The position numbers and the translations under genes were made by a program. Below are positions 17,784 to 26,772 of a DNA stretch of 64,000 nt, piece after piece (positions within the stretch are counted from its first letter, which is position 1; every line of letters begins with the position of its first letter). The notes under the pieces are model-generated. The model had not been told where the DNA came from. It did no database searches and worked only from the letters and a program-made list of their open reading frames with translations. Location of the stretch: the NCBI GenBank assembly GCA_937974195.1, contig CALJIC010000131.1, forward strand, positions 16,156 to 80,155, in the 5' to 3' direction. Source of the stretch: an uncultured Roseiflexaceae bacterium (lineage in GTDB: Bacteria > Chloroflexota > Chloroflexia > Chloroflexales > Roseiflexaceae).

Positions 17784-18055
17784 CGGTTCTCGTCGCCTCC
17801 TCGTGGTGGTCGCCGCAGCCTGGTATATCGCGCCGCGGCGGGCGCATGACTGAAGCTCGCCCGTTATAGCATGCTCTGCTCGGACGAGAAAGTCCCCGTT
17901 GGTCCTATTTGGTGTCGGATGCTCGGTGGAGCCTGGGAGGGGACGCGCGTCTGGGCCAGGTCCGTGTTCCGATCACGGGTAGTATAGCAGAAGTTTGCCC
18001 CGGTTTGGATGACACTTCGCTCAGGCGAGGCGGTGTCTGGCCGACAGTTGATTCA

Positions 18056-19000
18056 TCAGCGCGGCTGGCGCTCGCTCCCCAGGAGGCTGGCCGCCAGGGT
18101 GTAGGGGTCGGCCGTGCGCGCGGCCACCTGCGCCACCAGCTCCTCCCACTCCTGCGCGCCGACTCGCGCCCGGACGCTCATCAGCGCCGTCTCCTCGATC
18201 GCCTGCTTGAGCTCGTACGCCGCGCGCGCCCGCAGCCGCTCCTCGAGGCGCCCGTGCGCCCGCAGGTGGGCCAGGTGCTGCTCCACCGCGTCCGCGACGG
18301 CCGCCACGCCCTCGCCGCTCATCGCCACCGCCGTCAGCACCGGCGGCTGCCAGCCGTCCCGTGACCGCTGGCCCATGTGCAGCATCGCCCGCAGCTGCTT
18401 CACCGTCGCATCCACCCCGTCGCGGTCCGCCTTGTTCACCACGTACAGGTCGGCGATCTCGAGCAGGCCGGCCTTGATCGCCTGCACATCATCGCCCATG
18501 CCCGGCACGTCGATCACCACGGTCGTGTGCGCTGCACCGGCGATCTCCACCTCGCCCTGGCCGGCGCCGACCGTCTCCACCAGCACCAGCTCGAAGCCCG
18601 CGGCATCCAGCAGCGCCACCGCGTCCCCCGTGGCGCGCGCGATCCCGCCCAGGCGGCCGCGGTTGGCCATGCTGCGGATGAACACGCCCGCGTCCCCGCT
18701 CTGAGCCTGCATGCGGATGCGGTCGCCGAGGATCGCGCCGCCGGTGAAGGGCGAGGAGGGGTCCACCGCGACGACCCCGACGCTCCGGCCGCGGCGGCGC
18801 CATTCGCCGGCCAGGGCGCTGACCAGCGTGGACTTCCCCACCCCGGGCGCGCCGGTGATGCCGACGATGTGGGCGCGGCCGGTGTGCGGGTAGACCGCGC
18901 GCAGCAGCTCGCGCGCCTGCGGCCCGCCCGTCTCAACCAGGGTGATGCCGCGCGCCAGCGCGCGCCGGCTGCCGGAGAGAAGTTGCTCTGCGAGTTCCAC
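18056..19000 (-). CDS. meaB: Methylmalonyl-CoA mutase-associated GTPase MeaB
   Basis: A 314-residue G3E-family GTPase (ArgK/MeaB). It has P-loop 'GITGAPGVGKSTLVSAL', switch region 'VVAVDPSSPFTGGAILGDR', 'FIRSMANRGRLGG', 'ETVGAGQGEVEIAG', and base-specificity 'VVNKADRDG'. MeaB gates cobalamin loading and protects methylmalonyl-CoA mutase. It starts with GTG at 19000, ten bases after the stop of a cobalamin-binding protein gene, the classic mutase-accessory arrangement. The large mutase subunit is not in the window. Confidence 0.93.
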   Translation of the reverse strand: MELAEQLLSGSRRALARGITLVETGGPQARELLRAVYPHTGRAHIVGITGAPGVGKSTLVSALAGEWRRRGRSVGVVAVDPSSPFTGGAILGDRIRMQAQSGDAGVFIRSMANRGRLGGIARATGDAVALLDAAGFELVLVETVGAGQGEVEIAGAAHTTVVIDVPGMGDDVQAIKAGLLEIADLYVVNKADRDGVDATVKQLRAMLHMGQRSRDGWQPPVLTAVAMSGEGVAAVADAVEQHLAHLRAHGRLEERLRARAAYELKQAIEETALMSVRARVGAQEWEELVAQVAARTADPYTLAASLLGSERQPR

Positions 19001-19010
19001 GCGCTGCGCC

Positions 19011-19415
19011 TCACGCCTTCTGAGCGACGTGCTCGCGGATGAAGCGCACGATCTCCTGGGTGGATGTCCCCGGGCCGTAGACCGCCGCGATCCCGTGCCG
19101 CTCCCGCAGCTCGCGCGCGTCGTCGTCCGAGATGATCCCGCCGGCGATCACCAGCACGTCCTCCATGCCCTGCTCGCGCAGCAGCGCCGTCACCCTCGGC
19201 AGCAGCGTCATGTGGGCGCCCGACAGGATGGACAGGCCGACCACATCGACGTCCTCCTGGAGCGCTGCCTCGACGATCATCTCCGGCGTCTGCTGGATGC
19301 CGGTGTAGATCACCTCCATCCCGGCATCGCGCAGCGCGCGGGCTATCACTTTCGCGCCGCGGTCGTGGCCGTCCAGCCCCGGCTTCGCGACGAGCACACG
19401 AATCGGTCGCTCCAC
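19011..19415 (-). CDS. Cobalamin-binding (mutase C-terminal domain) protein
   Basis: The GTG at 19415 follows 'ggaggt' by five bases and starts 'ERPIRVLVAKPGLDGHDRG', giving 134 residues; a longer upstream reading has no site or similarity. 'DGHDRG' is the DxHxxG lower-ligand motif of base-off/His-on B12 proteins, followed by 'SILSGAHMTL' and 'VLVIAGGIISDDD'. This is the stand-alone small subunit of a two-subunit methylmalonyl-CoA (or related acyl-CoA) mutase. With MeaB directly downstream it should serve propionate/succinyl-CoA interconversion. Confidence 0.92.
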   Translation of the reverse strand: MERPIRVLVAKPGLDGHDRGAKVIARALRDAGMEVIYTGIQQTPEMIVEAALQEDVDVVGLSILSGAHMTLLPRVTALLREQGMEDVLVIAGGIISDDDARELRERHGIAAVYGPGTSTQEIVRFIREHVAQKA

Positions 19416-19480
19416 GTTGTACCTCCCTCGCGTCCGCCTCCTCAGGCCGGCGTGCGGGCGCCAGCGGTAGGCTTTCGCTC

Positions 19481-20461
19481 TTAGCGCTTCTTGTCGCGCG
19501 GGCGGCCGAACCGCCCGAACAGGCTCGGCCCCTCGATCTGTGCGCCGATCGGGTTGACGAAGGCGTCCTCGCCCGGCCGCATGCTCGGCTTCGTCGCCAG
19601 CCACGCCTCGCGCACCTCGCGCGCCCGCTCGAACAGCGCCAGCACCTCGTCCGACGCGCCCGCCTCCAGCTGCTCCTGAAGCTCGACCAGGAGCTGCGCC
19701 ATGTCGCCCAGCCAGCGCGCCAGCGCCTGCCGGTTCGTCAGCGCGATATCGCGGTGCATCACCGGGTCGCCGGCGGCCAGGCGCGTGACATCGCGGAAGC
19801 CGGTGGCGGCCAGCGGCATCATCTCCTTCCAGGCCGGGCTGCGGCTCACCGCCTCCACCAGCGCCGCCGAGAGCACGAACGGCAGGTGTGAGACGCCCGC
19901 GACGTAGGCGTCGTGCTCCACCGGGTCGATGTAGTAGACCTTGGCGCCGGCCTGGCGCACCATCGCCTCCACCAGCTCGATCGCCTGCGAGCGCACCGTC
20001 GTGGTCGGCGTGAGGCAGTAGATTGCGTCGCGAAACAGGTCGCTCGTCGCGGCCGACGGCCCGGAGCGCTCGCTGCCGGCCATCGGGTGCCCGCCGACGA
20101 AGTCGATCGTCGCCGGGAGCAGCTCGCGCGCCCAGTTGGCCACCTCGGCCTTGGTGCTCGCCGTGTCGGTCACGACCATGCCCGGCCCGAGCAGCGGCGC
20201 GATCGAGCGGAAGACATCCCGCACCGCCTGCACCGGCACCGCCACGACCACCAGGTTCGCGTCGCGCAGCGCCTCGCCGAGGTTGCGCGCCTCGCGGTCG
20301 ATCGCCAGGCGGCCGCGCGCCGCCGAGGTGTGGCGCGGGTCGGAGTCGTAGCCGGTGATGGTGATCCGGCCGAGCGGGGAGCTGGCCTCGTCCGCGCTGC
20401 GCAGCGCCATGCCCAGCGAGGTCCCGATCAGCCCCATGCCGATGATCGTGATCCGAATCAT
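19481..20461 (-). CDS. tyrA: Prephenate dehydrogenase
   Basis: The ATG at 20461 opens with the NAD-binding 'RITIIGMGLIGTSLGMAL', giving 326 residues. Further motifs are 'VTDTASTKAEVANWA' and 'FVGGHPMAGSERSG' (the prephenate-binding His and Ser), and 'HDAYVAGVSHLPFVLSAAL'. The enzyme makes 4-hydroxyphenylpyruvate for tyrosine synthesis. No ACT or chorismate mutase domain is fused; the C-terminal ~60 residues are helical and family-typical. It is on the same strand as the mutase genes (65 bp gap) but without functional relation. Confidence 0.92.
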   Translation of the reverse strand: MIRITIIGMGLIGTSLGMALRSADEASSPLGRITITGYDSDPRHTSAARGRLAIDREARNLGEALRDANLVVVAVPVQAVRDVFRSIAPLLGPGMVVTDTASTKAEVANWARELLPATIDFVGGHPMAGSERSGPSAATSDLFRDAIYCLTPTTTVRSQAIELVEAMVRQAGAKVYYIDPVEHDAYVAGVSHLPFVLSAALVEAVSRSPAWKEMMPLAATGFRDVTRLAAGDPVMHRDIALTNRQALARWLGDMAQLLVELQEQLEAGASDEVLALFERAREVREAWLATKPSMRPGEDAFVNPIGAQIEGPSLFGRFGRPRDKKR

Positions 20462-20484
20462 CTTGCGTCCTAACTCTCTCTTCG

Positions 20485-20650
20485 TGACACGAGTGACGCG
20501 GTCGTGTCGCCCGCCCTCCTTCCTGGGAGGTGTGGAGGCCCGGCGGCTCCCCACGGACGCTTGGTGTCGCCGCAGCGCGGCGGAAGAGGGTGATTCTGGG
20601 GAAGCGAAGCCTCCTCAGGCCCTTCAGGCGGTGGCCTCGGCGGGCCCTCC
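20485..20650. repeat. Composite palindromic element, copy 3 (reverse orientation)
   Basis: It begins with the terminal motif TGACACGAGTGACGCGG (20485-20501), then a 43-bp-type module ('gggaggtgtggaggcccgg'), a degraded palindrome II ('cgccgcagcgcggcgg') and palindrome I ('ggggaagcgaagcctcc'). The far terminal repeat is not clear. It fills the gap between tyrA and the membrane protein gene. Confidence 0.65.
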
Positions 20651-20700
20651 GCCGGAGGTATTGCTGGCCGCGCGCCCGCCACGTCCGCTTGCCTGCGGGC

Positions 20701-21336
20701 TCAGGTCTCAGTCTCGACGAACGCCAGGAACAGCAGCTCGGCCACGATCAGAATCAGCGCCAGCAGCCCGACCCCGACCGGCGTGAGCACCCGCAGCCCG
20801 GCCAGCCCGACGCTGAGGGCCGCCAGCGCGCCGATCTCGTGCGCCTGGCGCCGCGCGCGCCGCGTGTCGTACTGGCGGGCGCGCTGCTGGAAGATCCGCC
20901 GGCCGATCGCCGACACTGGCCAGATCGCCAGCGCCGAGAGGCTCCAGAACACCGCCGCCGCCAGAATGACCCACGCCGGCATGTCCGGCGGGGACAGCAG
21001 CCAGCCGTTCGGCGGCGGCACGAACGCCAGGAGGTACAGCAGCAGGAACGAGCCGGCCACGCCCTCCAGCGCGAGCTGCGGGACGCGCAGGTGCCGCTGC
21101 AGCGGGACGAATGTGAGCAGCCCGGCGCCGAGCGCCAGGGCGTAGAACATCAGCCGCGGCGGCGCGTCAACCGCCTGCTCCGGACCCACGACGTCGAGCA
21201 GGAGCATGCCCAGCGCCCCCGCCCAGCACAGCCCGGCCGAGGCTGCGAGCAGCAGCGCACTGCGGTTCGCGGGCCGCTCGTGCGGCGCCTCCCTCAGCGT
21301 CTCCCGTGGCAGTGTCGGCTCGGCGGGTGCTGTCAT
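20701..21336 (-). CDS. Hypothetical polytopic membrane protein
   Basis: I do not recognise this 211-residue protein. It has about six hydrophobic segments, for example 'SALLLAASAGLCWAGALGML', 'LMFYALALGAGLLTFVPL', 'FLLLYLLAF', 'AWVILAAAVFWSLSALAIW' and a C-terminal 'VGLLALILIVAELLFLAF'. A positively charged loop ('RRIFQQRARQYDTRRARRQA') probably faces the cytosol. The coding potential looks real (no stop, codon third positions GC-rich). It lies 107 bp downstream of the PDZ gene on the same strand and may be cotranscribed. Confidence 0.6.
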   Translation of the reverse strand: MTAPAEPTLPRETLREAPHERPANRSALLLAASAGLCWAGALGMLLLDVVGPEQAVDAPPRLMFYALALGAGLLTFVPLQRHLRVPQLALEGVAGSFLLLYLLAFVPPPNGWLLSPPDMPAWVILAAAVFWSLSALAIWPVSAIGRRIFQQRARQYDTRRARRQAHEIGALAALSVGLAGLRVLTPVGVGLLALILIVAELLFLAFVETET

Positions 21337-21443
21337 AATCTGGGGGTACTCACCTCGGCCGTGGCGTCTGGCTTCCGGGCTCTCGAGGCCGCAGCCCGCG
21401 CGGGTGTCGCTGTCCGTTACAGGAGGAGCGCTCGACCGCTTCG

Positions 21444-21914
21444 CTAGAGATCCGCCGGCTCCTCGCCGCGCGCCGTGAAGTAGATGCCCAGGTAGGGCCG
21501 CCGCGGGTTGTCCGGGAACGGCGCCAGGCGGACCTGGACCGTCTGCTCGCCTTCGTTACGCAGCAGGCGGAGCTGAACCGTATCGCCGACGGCGAACCTG
21601 TCCAGCTGGTCGCGCAGGTCACGGGCGTCCTCCACATACGTGCCGTTGATGGCGACGATCAGGTCGCCGCGCATCACGCCGGCCGCCGCCGCCGGACCGT
21701 TGCGGTCCAGCCGGGTGACGAGCACCCCCAGCTCCGGAAGCTGCTGCTGCCCAAGCGCCTGAGCCGTCGCCGCGTACGCCGCCCGCGCCTCTCGGCCGGC
21801 GATGTCGCTCCCGGCCAGCCAACCGGCCACCCCGCTCAGGAAGCTGCACCAGAGGCACATCACCCCTGAGCCGAGCATCAGCCATGGGACCAGCCCGCGC
21901 CGATCCAGCCGCAT
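21444..21914 (-). CDS. Membrane-anchored PDZ-domain protein
   Basis: A 156-residue protein from ATG 21914; the upstream in-frame extension lacks a signal. Residues 8-35 form a hydrophobic anchor ('LVPWLMLGSGVMCLWC'), and a PDZ domain covers about 75-150 ('LPELGVLVTRLDRNGPAAAA', 'GDLIVAINGTYVEDARDLRD'). This is the peptide-binding half of HtrA/DegP-like proteases without any protease domain. It could recruit partners at the membrane, but no function is assigned. Confidence 0.72.
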   Translation of the reverse strand: MRLDRRGLVPWLMLGSGVMCLWCSFLSGVAGWLAGSDIAGREARAAYAATAQALGQQQLPELGVLVTRLDRNGPAAAAGVMRGDLIVAINGTYVEDARDLRDQLDRFAVGDTVQLRLLRNEGEQTVQVRLAPFPDNPRRPYLGIYFTARGEEPADL

Positions 21915-22125
21915 TAAACGCCCCACTGCTACGCCTATGTGCTGGCTGATTCTACCGCCCCGTCCCCACGGCGTCAAGCTGATCCGGCGGCGTGGCCGCC
22001 ACCCGCATCCGTGGTATACTTCCTGCCGAGATCGTGTGGATAAACCGATCAGTTAGGAAGACCTGCGAGGCTCAACAGGCGCCGGATCTGTGTGCGCCGG
22101 CGCGACCCTCGCTAAGGAGCGTGCA

Positions 22126-22773
22126 ATGGCAGAGGCCACGGGAATGACTGAGCTGGACCTGCTCGTCGGCTCGATGTTCACCACCCGCCCGGAGGAGGAC
22201 CGCGAGCTGTACGAGGAGGAGCGCGAGTGGCTCTCCGACATCCAGGACCTGCTGCGCGAGGAGGGCGTCGAGGTCGACCTGCTCTCGCGCCCGGGAGTCG
22301 AGATCTGGGAGGGCGGCATCGAGCGATTCAGCGACCTCTATACGCTGCGCCTGATGGCCGCCTACCTCGAGAACGGCCGCGATCTCTCGCCGCTCATCAA
22401 GAGCGACGTGGAGCTGGACGAGGAGCCGGACCCGCTCCTCGCGGCGATCTGGCAGGGCGAGCAGACCAGCCGCTACCCGCACCTGATCAACCACCAGGCC
22501 GATGGCGGGTACTATCTGCCGGCCGACTTCGCCGAGCCGATCTGGGTCGAGTTCGACCAGGGCGACGAGGCGGAGGAGGACGAGGACGAGGACGGTGAGT
22601 CGGTGGTCAGCTTCGGCTCGTCGCTCGGCCTGCAGCGCGAGCTGGTGGAGCTGGAGGGGCTGCTGCGCGATGCCGGCGTCCCGAACGACCACAGCGCGAT
22701 GCGCTGCCTGCGCGTCCTGCGCGAGGCGGCCAACCAGAGCGTCAACAACGACCTGCCGATCATCGTCTGGTAG
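22126..22773 (+). CDS. Hypothetical acidic protein
   Basis: Not recognised. The ATG at 22126 follows 'aaggag' by six bases. The 215-residue product is very acidic (Glu/Asp clusters 'RELYEEEREWLSD' and 'DEAEEDEDEDGE'), soluble, with no membrane segment, and predicted mostly helical. The region 'YLENGRDLSPLIKSDVELD' suggests a structured middle. A tatact -10-like box lies at 22015-22020. It is immediately followed by the 43-bp repeat array. Confidence 0.6.
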   Translation: MAEATGMTELDLLVGSMFTTRPEEDRELYEEEREWLSDIQDLLREEGVEVDLLSRPGVEIWEGGIERFSDLYTLRLMAAYLENGRDLSPLIKSDVELDEEPDPLLAAIWQGEQTSRYPHLINHQADGGYYLPADFAEPIWVEFDQGDEAEEDEDEDGESVVSFGSSLGLQRELVELEGLLRDAGVPNDHSAMRCLRVLREAANQSVNNDLPIIVW

Positions 22774-22892
22774 AGGCGTATCGCGATATGCCTGCGGCTG
22801 TGGCGCGGCCTGATCACGCCGCAGCTGCGGAGAGTGGTGCGCGGGGGCACGCAGGCCGTCCGCGGCTGCGTGCCGCTGGAACGTGCGAGGGT

Positions 22893-23503
22893 CCGCAGGC
22901 ACGCCGGAGCGGCTTTTCGCCGGAAGTCCGGAGAGCCGCAGGCGCACCGGAGCGGCTTTTCACCGGAAGTTCGAAAGGCCGCAGGCCCTTTAGAACCGCT
23001 TCCCGTCGGGAAGTTCGTAGACGCAGCGGAGTAACTTCCGCGGGAGGTCGGAGAGCCGCAGGTGCGGTCTGACCACTTTCAGCCGGAAGTTCGAAAGGTC
23101 GCAGGCTGTGTAGGTCCACTTCTCGCCGGAGGCGCGAAGGGCCGCAGGCGCGGCCTGACCACTTTCAGCAGGGAGTTCGAAGAGCCGCAGGCACGCCGGA
23201 GCGGCTTTTCGCCGGAAGTTCGAAAGGCCGCAGGCCGTGCAGGTCCGCATTCCCCGGGAGGGCCGCAGGCGCACCGGAGCGGTTTTCCGCCGGAAGTTCG
23301 AAGGACCGCAGTCCGTGCAGATCCACTTCTCGCCGGAGGCGCGAAGGGCCGCAGGCGCGGCCTGACCACTTTCAGCAGGGAGTTCGAAGAGCCGCAGGCA
23401 CGCCGGAGAAGTCTTCTGCCGGGAGGTTCGGAGGGCCGCAGGCCCTCCGAGATCCTTTTTTCCCCGCGGCTCTGCGGCGACGAAATCGCCGCAGAGCCGC
23501 GGA
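22893..23503. repeat. Array of about 13 degenerate 43-bp units ending in palindrome II
   Basis: The core CCGCAGGC recurs at 22893, 22936, 22979, 23056, 23099 (as TCGCAGGC), 23142, 23185, 23228, 23263, 23306 (as CCGCAGTC), 23349, 23392 and 23436. Nearly every step is exactly 43 bases. Units share 'cgccggaagttcgaaagg' before the core. The array ends in palindrome II with perfect 17-base arms (23464-23480 and 23486-23502, loop CGAAA). It lies in the 827-bp gap upstream of miaB and contains no credible gene. Confidence 0.88.
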
Positions 23504-23531
23504 GCCACCGCATCATATCGCAGCAACGAAG

Positions 23532-23560
23532 TTGCCGAACCCTTTGAGATCGGGTATAAT
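23532..23560 (+). promoter_or_regulatory. Sigma70-type promoter for miaB
   Basis: TTGCCG (23532-23537), 17-base spacer, TATAAT (23555-23560). Transcription should start near 23567, 34 bases before the miaB ATG. It begins just downstream of the repeat array's palindrome. Confidence 0.75.
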
Positions 23561-23600
23561 TTCGCTCTGCTGTGCCGAATTCGACACAGGATAGAGGGCC

Positions 23601-24986
23601 ATGAGCGAAACTGTCACGCTGATCACGCCGGACGAGATCCGCACCCGCGCCGCGCTGACGTCGCGCGACGCCACGCCGCGCGAGCGGCGCTACTACGTCT
23701 GGACGGTCGGCTGCCAGATGAATATATCCGACTCGGAGCGGCTCGAGTCCGCGCTGCAGGGGGTCGGCTACGCGCCGGCCGAGCGCCCGGAGGACGCGAG
23801 CTTCATCGTCCTGAACTCCTGCAGCGTGCGCGCCTCGGCCGAGGAGCGCATCCTCGGCAAGCTCGGCGAGCTCCAGCGCGTCAAGCGCGCGCGGCCGGAT
23901 ACGACCGTGGTGCTGTGGGGCTGCATGGTCGGCCCGCAGAACCAGTCGATCTTCCGCGAGCGCCTGCCGATGGTGGACCACTTCGTCTCGCCCTCGGCCG
24001 TCGATGAGGTGCTCGCGCTCGCGCCGAACCCGATCTACCAGCTGGACGAGCCGGCGCTCCCGGTGGCCGACTGGACGCACCCGCCGGTCTCGGTGCACGT
24101 GCCGATCCAGTACGGCTGCAACATGAGCTGCGCCTTCTGCGTGATCCCGCTGCGGCGCGGCCGCGAGCGCTCGCGCCCGATGGACGAGATCGTCGATGAG
24201 TGCCGGCGCATCATCGCCCGCGGCGCCAAGGAGATCACGCTGCTCGGCCAGATCGTGGACTCGTGGGGCCACGACCTGCCCGGCCGGCCGGACCTGGCGG
24301 ACCTGCTGCGGGCGGTGCACGAGATACCCGGCCTGGTGCGCCTGCGCTTCCTCACCTCGCACCCGGCCTGGATGACCGACAAGCTGATCGCGACGGTGGC
24401 CGAGCTGCCGCGCTGTATGCCCGAGATCAACCTGCCGGTGCAGGCCGGCGACGACGCGCTGCTCAAGATCATGCGCCGCGGCTACACCGTTGCGCGGTAC
24501 CGCGAGCTGATCCGCAAGATCCGCGCGGCCATCCCGCACATCGCGCTCACCACCGATGTGATCGTCGGGCACCCGGGCGAGACCCGCGAGCGCTTCGAGG
24601 GCACGCGGGCGCTGGTGGAGGAGATCGGCTTCGATAAGGTCCATATCGCGGCCTTCTCGGCCCGGCCCGGCACCCGCGCCGCCGCGATGGAGGCCGACCC
24701 GGCCCTGGCGGTGCCCGAGGGCGAGAAGCAGGCCCGCCGCGTCGAGCTCGAGCGCATCCAGGAGCGGATCGCCACCGAGCGCAGCGCCCGCTACCTCGGC
24801 CAGACGGTCGAGGTGCTGGTCGAGGGCGAGCACCGCGGCAAGTGGCGCGGCCGCACGCCCGGCAACAAGCTGGTCTTCTTCGAGCATGAGCAGGACTGGA
24901 CCGGGCGCCTGGTGCTTGTTCGGATCACCAGCACGAGCCCGTGGTCGCTTCAGGGCACGCTCGTCGGCGAGGGGTCGGCCAGCTGA
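23601..24986 (+). CDS. miaB: tRNA-2-methylthio-N6-dimethylallyladenosine synthase MiaB
   Basis: A 461-residue radical-SAM methylthiotransferase that adds the 2-methylthio group to i6A37 in tRNAs reading UNN codons. The N-terminal UPF0004 domain holds the auxiliary-cluster cysteines ('TVGCQMNISDSERL', 'NSCSVRASAEE', 'WGCMVG'). The radical-SAM cluster is 'CNMSCAFC' (Cys 173, 177, 180). A C-terminal TRAM domain ('GQTVEVLVEGEHRGKWRGRT') follows. The usual 'GRNVNSYG' segment is 'GQIVDSWGHD' here, a divergence to note when separating MiaB from RimO/MtaB relatives. Its stop shares a base with the CPBP gene start (TGATG). Confidence 0.9.
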   Translation: MSETVTLITPDEIRTRAALTSRDATPRERRYYVWTVGCQMNISDSERLESALQGVGYAPAERPEDASFIVLNSCSVRASAEERILGKLGELQRVKRARPDTTVVLWGCMVGPQNQSIFRERLPMVDHFVSPSAVDEVLALAPNPIYQLDEPALPVADWTHPPVSVHVPIQYGCNMSCAFCVIPLRRGRERSRPMDEIVDECRRIIARGAKEITLLGQIVDSWGHDLPGRPDLADLLRAVHEIPGLVRLRFLTSHPAWMTDKLIATVAELPRCMPEINLPVQAGDDALLKIMRRGYTVARYRELIRKIRAAIPHIALTTDVIVGHPGETRERFEGTRALVEEIGFDKVHIAAFSARPGTRAAAMEADPALAVPEGEKQARRVELERIQERIATERSARYLGQTVEVLVEGEHRGKWRGRTPGNKLVFFEHEQDWTGRLVLVRITSTSPWSLQGTLVGEGSAS

Positions 24987-25837
24987 TGACGCAGTATGGT
25001 CAGCAGTACGGCGTCCCGCCGCTCGGGCTCCCTCCGGTCCCGGCCCCGCGCCGGCTCGCGCTCGAGCTGGTGCTCGACCTGGTGATCCTGGTGATCGCGG
25101 TGATCGTCACCGCGATCGGGCTGATCGGCGCGATTATCGCCGTGCGCATGGCCACGCAGGGCCTCTCGGCGGCCGAGGTCGCCAGGCTGGGCGCCACCGA
25201 CCAGCTCGCGCTGCTCGGCGCCGGCGGCGTGCTGCTCGTGGTGCTGGCCCAGAACGCCCTGTTCGTCGCCGTCCCGGTGCTGCGGACGCGCCTGCTGCGG
25301 CGCGAGCCGCTCGCGGCGATCGGGCTCCAGGCCCCGCAGCCGCTGCGCCTCGTCCTGTTCGGCTTCGGCCTCGGCGCGCTGCTGCTCGCCGGCAATGTCC
25401 TCCTCGGTCTGCTCTTCAGCTCGTTCGGGATCCGCCAGAACCAGGCCGAACAGTACCCGCTGTTCGCCGGGGACTACCTCGGGCAGGCGCTGTTCCTGCT
25501 CGGCGTCGGGCTGATCGCCCCGATCGGCGAGGAGGTGCTCTTCCGCGGCTACGTGTTCAACACGCTGCGGCGCATCGGCGCGGGCAGCGCCTGGGGGCTG
25601 CCGGCCGCGTATCTGCTGAGCGCGCTGCTCTTCGGCGCGGCACACGTGCTCTCGGCAACGGAGGGCGTCATCGCGCTGATCGTCCCGACGATCGTGATGG
25701 GCATCGCGCTCGCCTGGTCCGTGCACCGCACGGGCAGCCTCGTGCCGAGCATCATCGCCCACGCCATCAACAACAGCGTCGCGCTGCTTGCGCTTGTGAC
25801 CTGTGTGAATAACCCGGGGATCTGCCCGGGAGTGTGA
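24986..25837 (+). CDS. CPBP-family intramembrane metalloprotease
   Basis: The ATG at 24986 overlaps the miaB stop by one base, so it is translationally coupled. The 283-residue protein has about eight membrane helices and the three CPBP (CAAX protease/bacteriocin-processing) motifs: 'EEVLFRGYVFNTLRR' (EExxxR), 'LLFGAAHVLS' (FxxxH) and 'IIAHAINNSVAL' (HxxxN). These residues bind zinc inside the membrane in Rce1-like proteases. Substrates in bacteria are mostly unknown. Coupling to a tRNA-modification gene is probably operon economy rather than a pathway. Confidence 0.9.
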   Translation: MTQYGQQYGVPPLGLPPVPAPRRLALELVLDLVILVIAVIVTAIGLIGAIIAVRMATQGLSAAEVARLGATDQLALLGAGGVLLVVLAQNALFVAVPVLRTRLLRREPLAAIGLQAPQPLRLVLFGFGLGALLLAGNVLLGLLFSSFGIRQNQAEQYPLFAGDYLGQALFLLGVGLIAPIGEEVLFRGYVFNTLRRIGAGSAWGLPAAYLLSALLFGAAHVLSATEGVIALIVPTIVMGIALAWSVHRTGSLVPSIIAHAINNSVALLALVTCVNNPGICPGV

Positions 25838-25860
25838 TGTAGTATTTCAAGGAGTGATCG

Positions 25861-26709
25861 TTGACCAAGCAGGACGAAAAGCTCCGTATCAGGCGCCGCC
25901 TCCAGGCGCAGGCGGTAGAATTCGCCGCGCGCAACCGCTGGCAGGAGGCGGTCGAGGCCAACCTGCAGCTGCTCAGCCTGGGCGAGGATACCGACACCCT
26001 CAACCGGCTCGGCAAGGCCTACTTCGAACTTAGCCAGCTGAACGAGGCGCGCGACGCCTACCAGCGGGCGCTGAAGCTCACGCCCAACAACCCGATCGCC
26101 CGCAAGAACCTCGAGCGGATCGAAGACCTGCTGGCGCGCTCGGTCACCGCGCAGGCCCCGTCCAAGACCGGCCGGCAGCTGGTCGACCTGCGCCTGTTCA
26201 TCACCGAGACCGGCAAGACGGCGATCACCACCCTGATCGACGTCCCGCGCACCCCGGCCGTCAGCGCGATCGTCACCGGCGAGAAGGTCGAGCTGCGCCT
26301 GGACGGCCGCAACGTGCTGGTGTACGACGTGGACGGCAACCTGATCGGCCGCATCGAGCCGAAGCTCGCCCAGCGGCTGAGCGAGCTCATGGCCGGCGGC
26401 AACCGCTACGTGGCGGCGATCGCGCAGATCCACGGCCCCCAGGTGCGCGTCCTCATCCGCGAGATCTTCCAGGACCCGAGCCAGCGCGGCCGGGTCTCCT
26501 TCCCCGGCAAGCTCAGCGAGGGCGTCGCCCGCGGCTACCTGGCCGGCGCGCAGTACGACGAGTTCGGCGACGAGATGCTCGAGGAGGAGGAGAGCATCGA
26601 CGAGCGCGACGAGACCGAGGAGGAGGTCTTCAGCGGCGAGGAGGAGGAGCTTGGCCTCGACGAGATCGAGCAGGATATCGGCGAGGATGATGATATGAAC
26701 GAGGAGTAG
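25861..26709 (+). CDS. TPR-repeat protein with acidic tail
   Basis: The TTG at 25861 lies seven bases after 'aaggag'; no better ATG exists. The 282-residue protein has an N-terminal TPR-like pair ('NRWQEAVEANLQLLSLGEDT', 'GKAYFELSQLNEARDAYQRA', about 15-90). A beta-rich middle domain follows (about 105-230, 'KVELRLDGRNVLVYDVDGN' and 'MAGGNRYVAAIAQIHGPQV'), which resembles an HIRAN-like or oligonucleotide-handling fold only weakly. The last 50 residues are almost all Glu/Asp. Function unknown; a scaffolding role is a guess. It sits 23 bp after the CPBP gene. Confidence 0.7.
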   Translation: MTKQDEKLRIRRRLQAQAVEFAARNRWQEAVEANLQLLSLGEDTDTLNRLGKAYFELSQLNEARDAYQRALKLTPNNPIARKNLERIEDLLARSVTAQAPSKTGRQLVDLRLFITETGKTAITTLIDVPRTPAVSAIVTGEKVELRLDGRNVLVYDVDGNLIGRIEPKLAQRLSELMAGGNRYVAAIAQIHGPQVRVLIREIFQDPSQRGRVSFPGKLSEGVARGYLAGAQYDEFGDEMLEEEESIDERDETEEEVFSGEEEELGLDEIEQDIGEDDDMNEE

Positions 26710-26772
26710 CGCGCGGGCCATCTGCCCTGGTGCAAAACCAATTGCCTACCCGCGTCTAGCTCCCCTGTACTA

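Noticed and set aside
22893..23503. CRISPR array
   Set aside because: The period is regular but no invariant direct repeat of 23-40 bases exists; constant and variable parts grade into each other, similar units recur far away in another array, and no cas gene is nearby.
23079..24887. 602-residue minus-strand frame covering the repeat array and miaB
   Set aside because: Its C-terminal part is only the translated 43-bp repeats and the rest mirrors miaB.
24984..24988. UGA at the end of miaB as a selenocysteine codon
   Set aside because: The TGA follows a complete TRAM domain and overlaps the coupled CPBP start; no SECIS-like hairpin follows.
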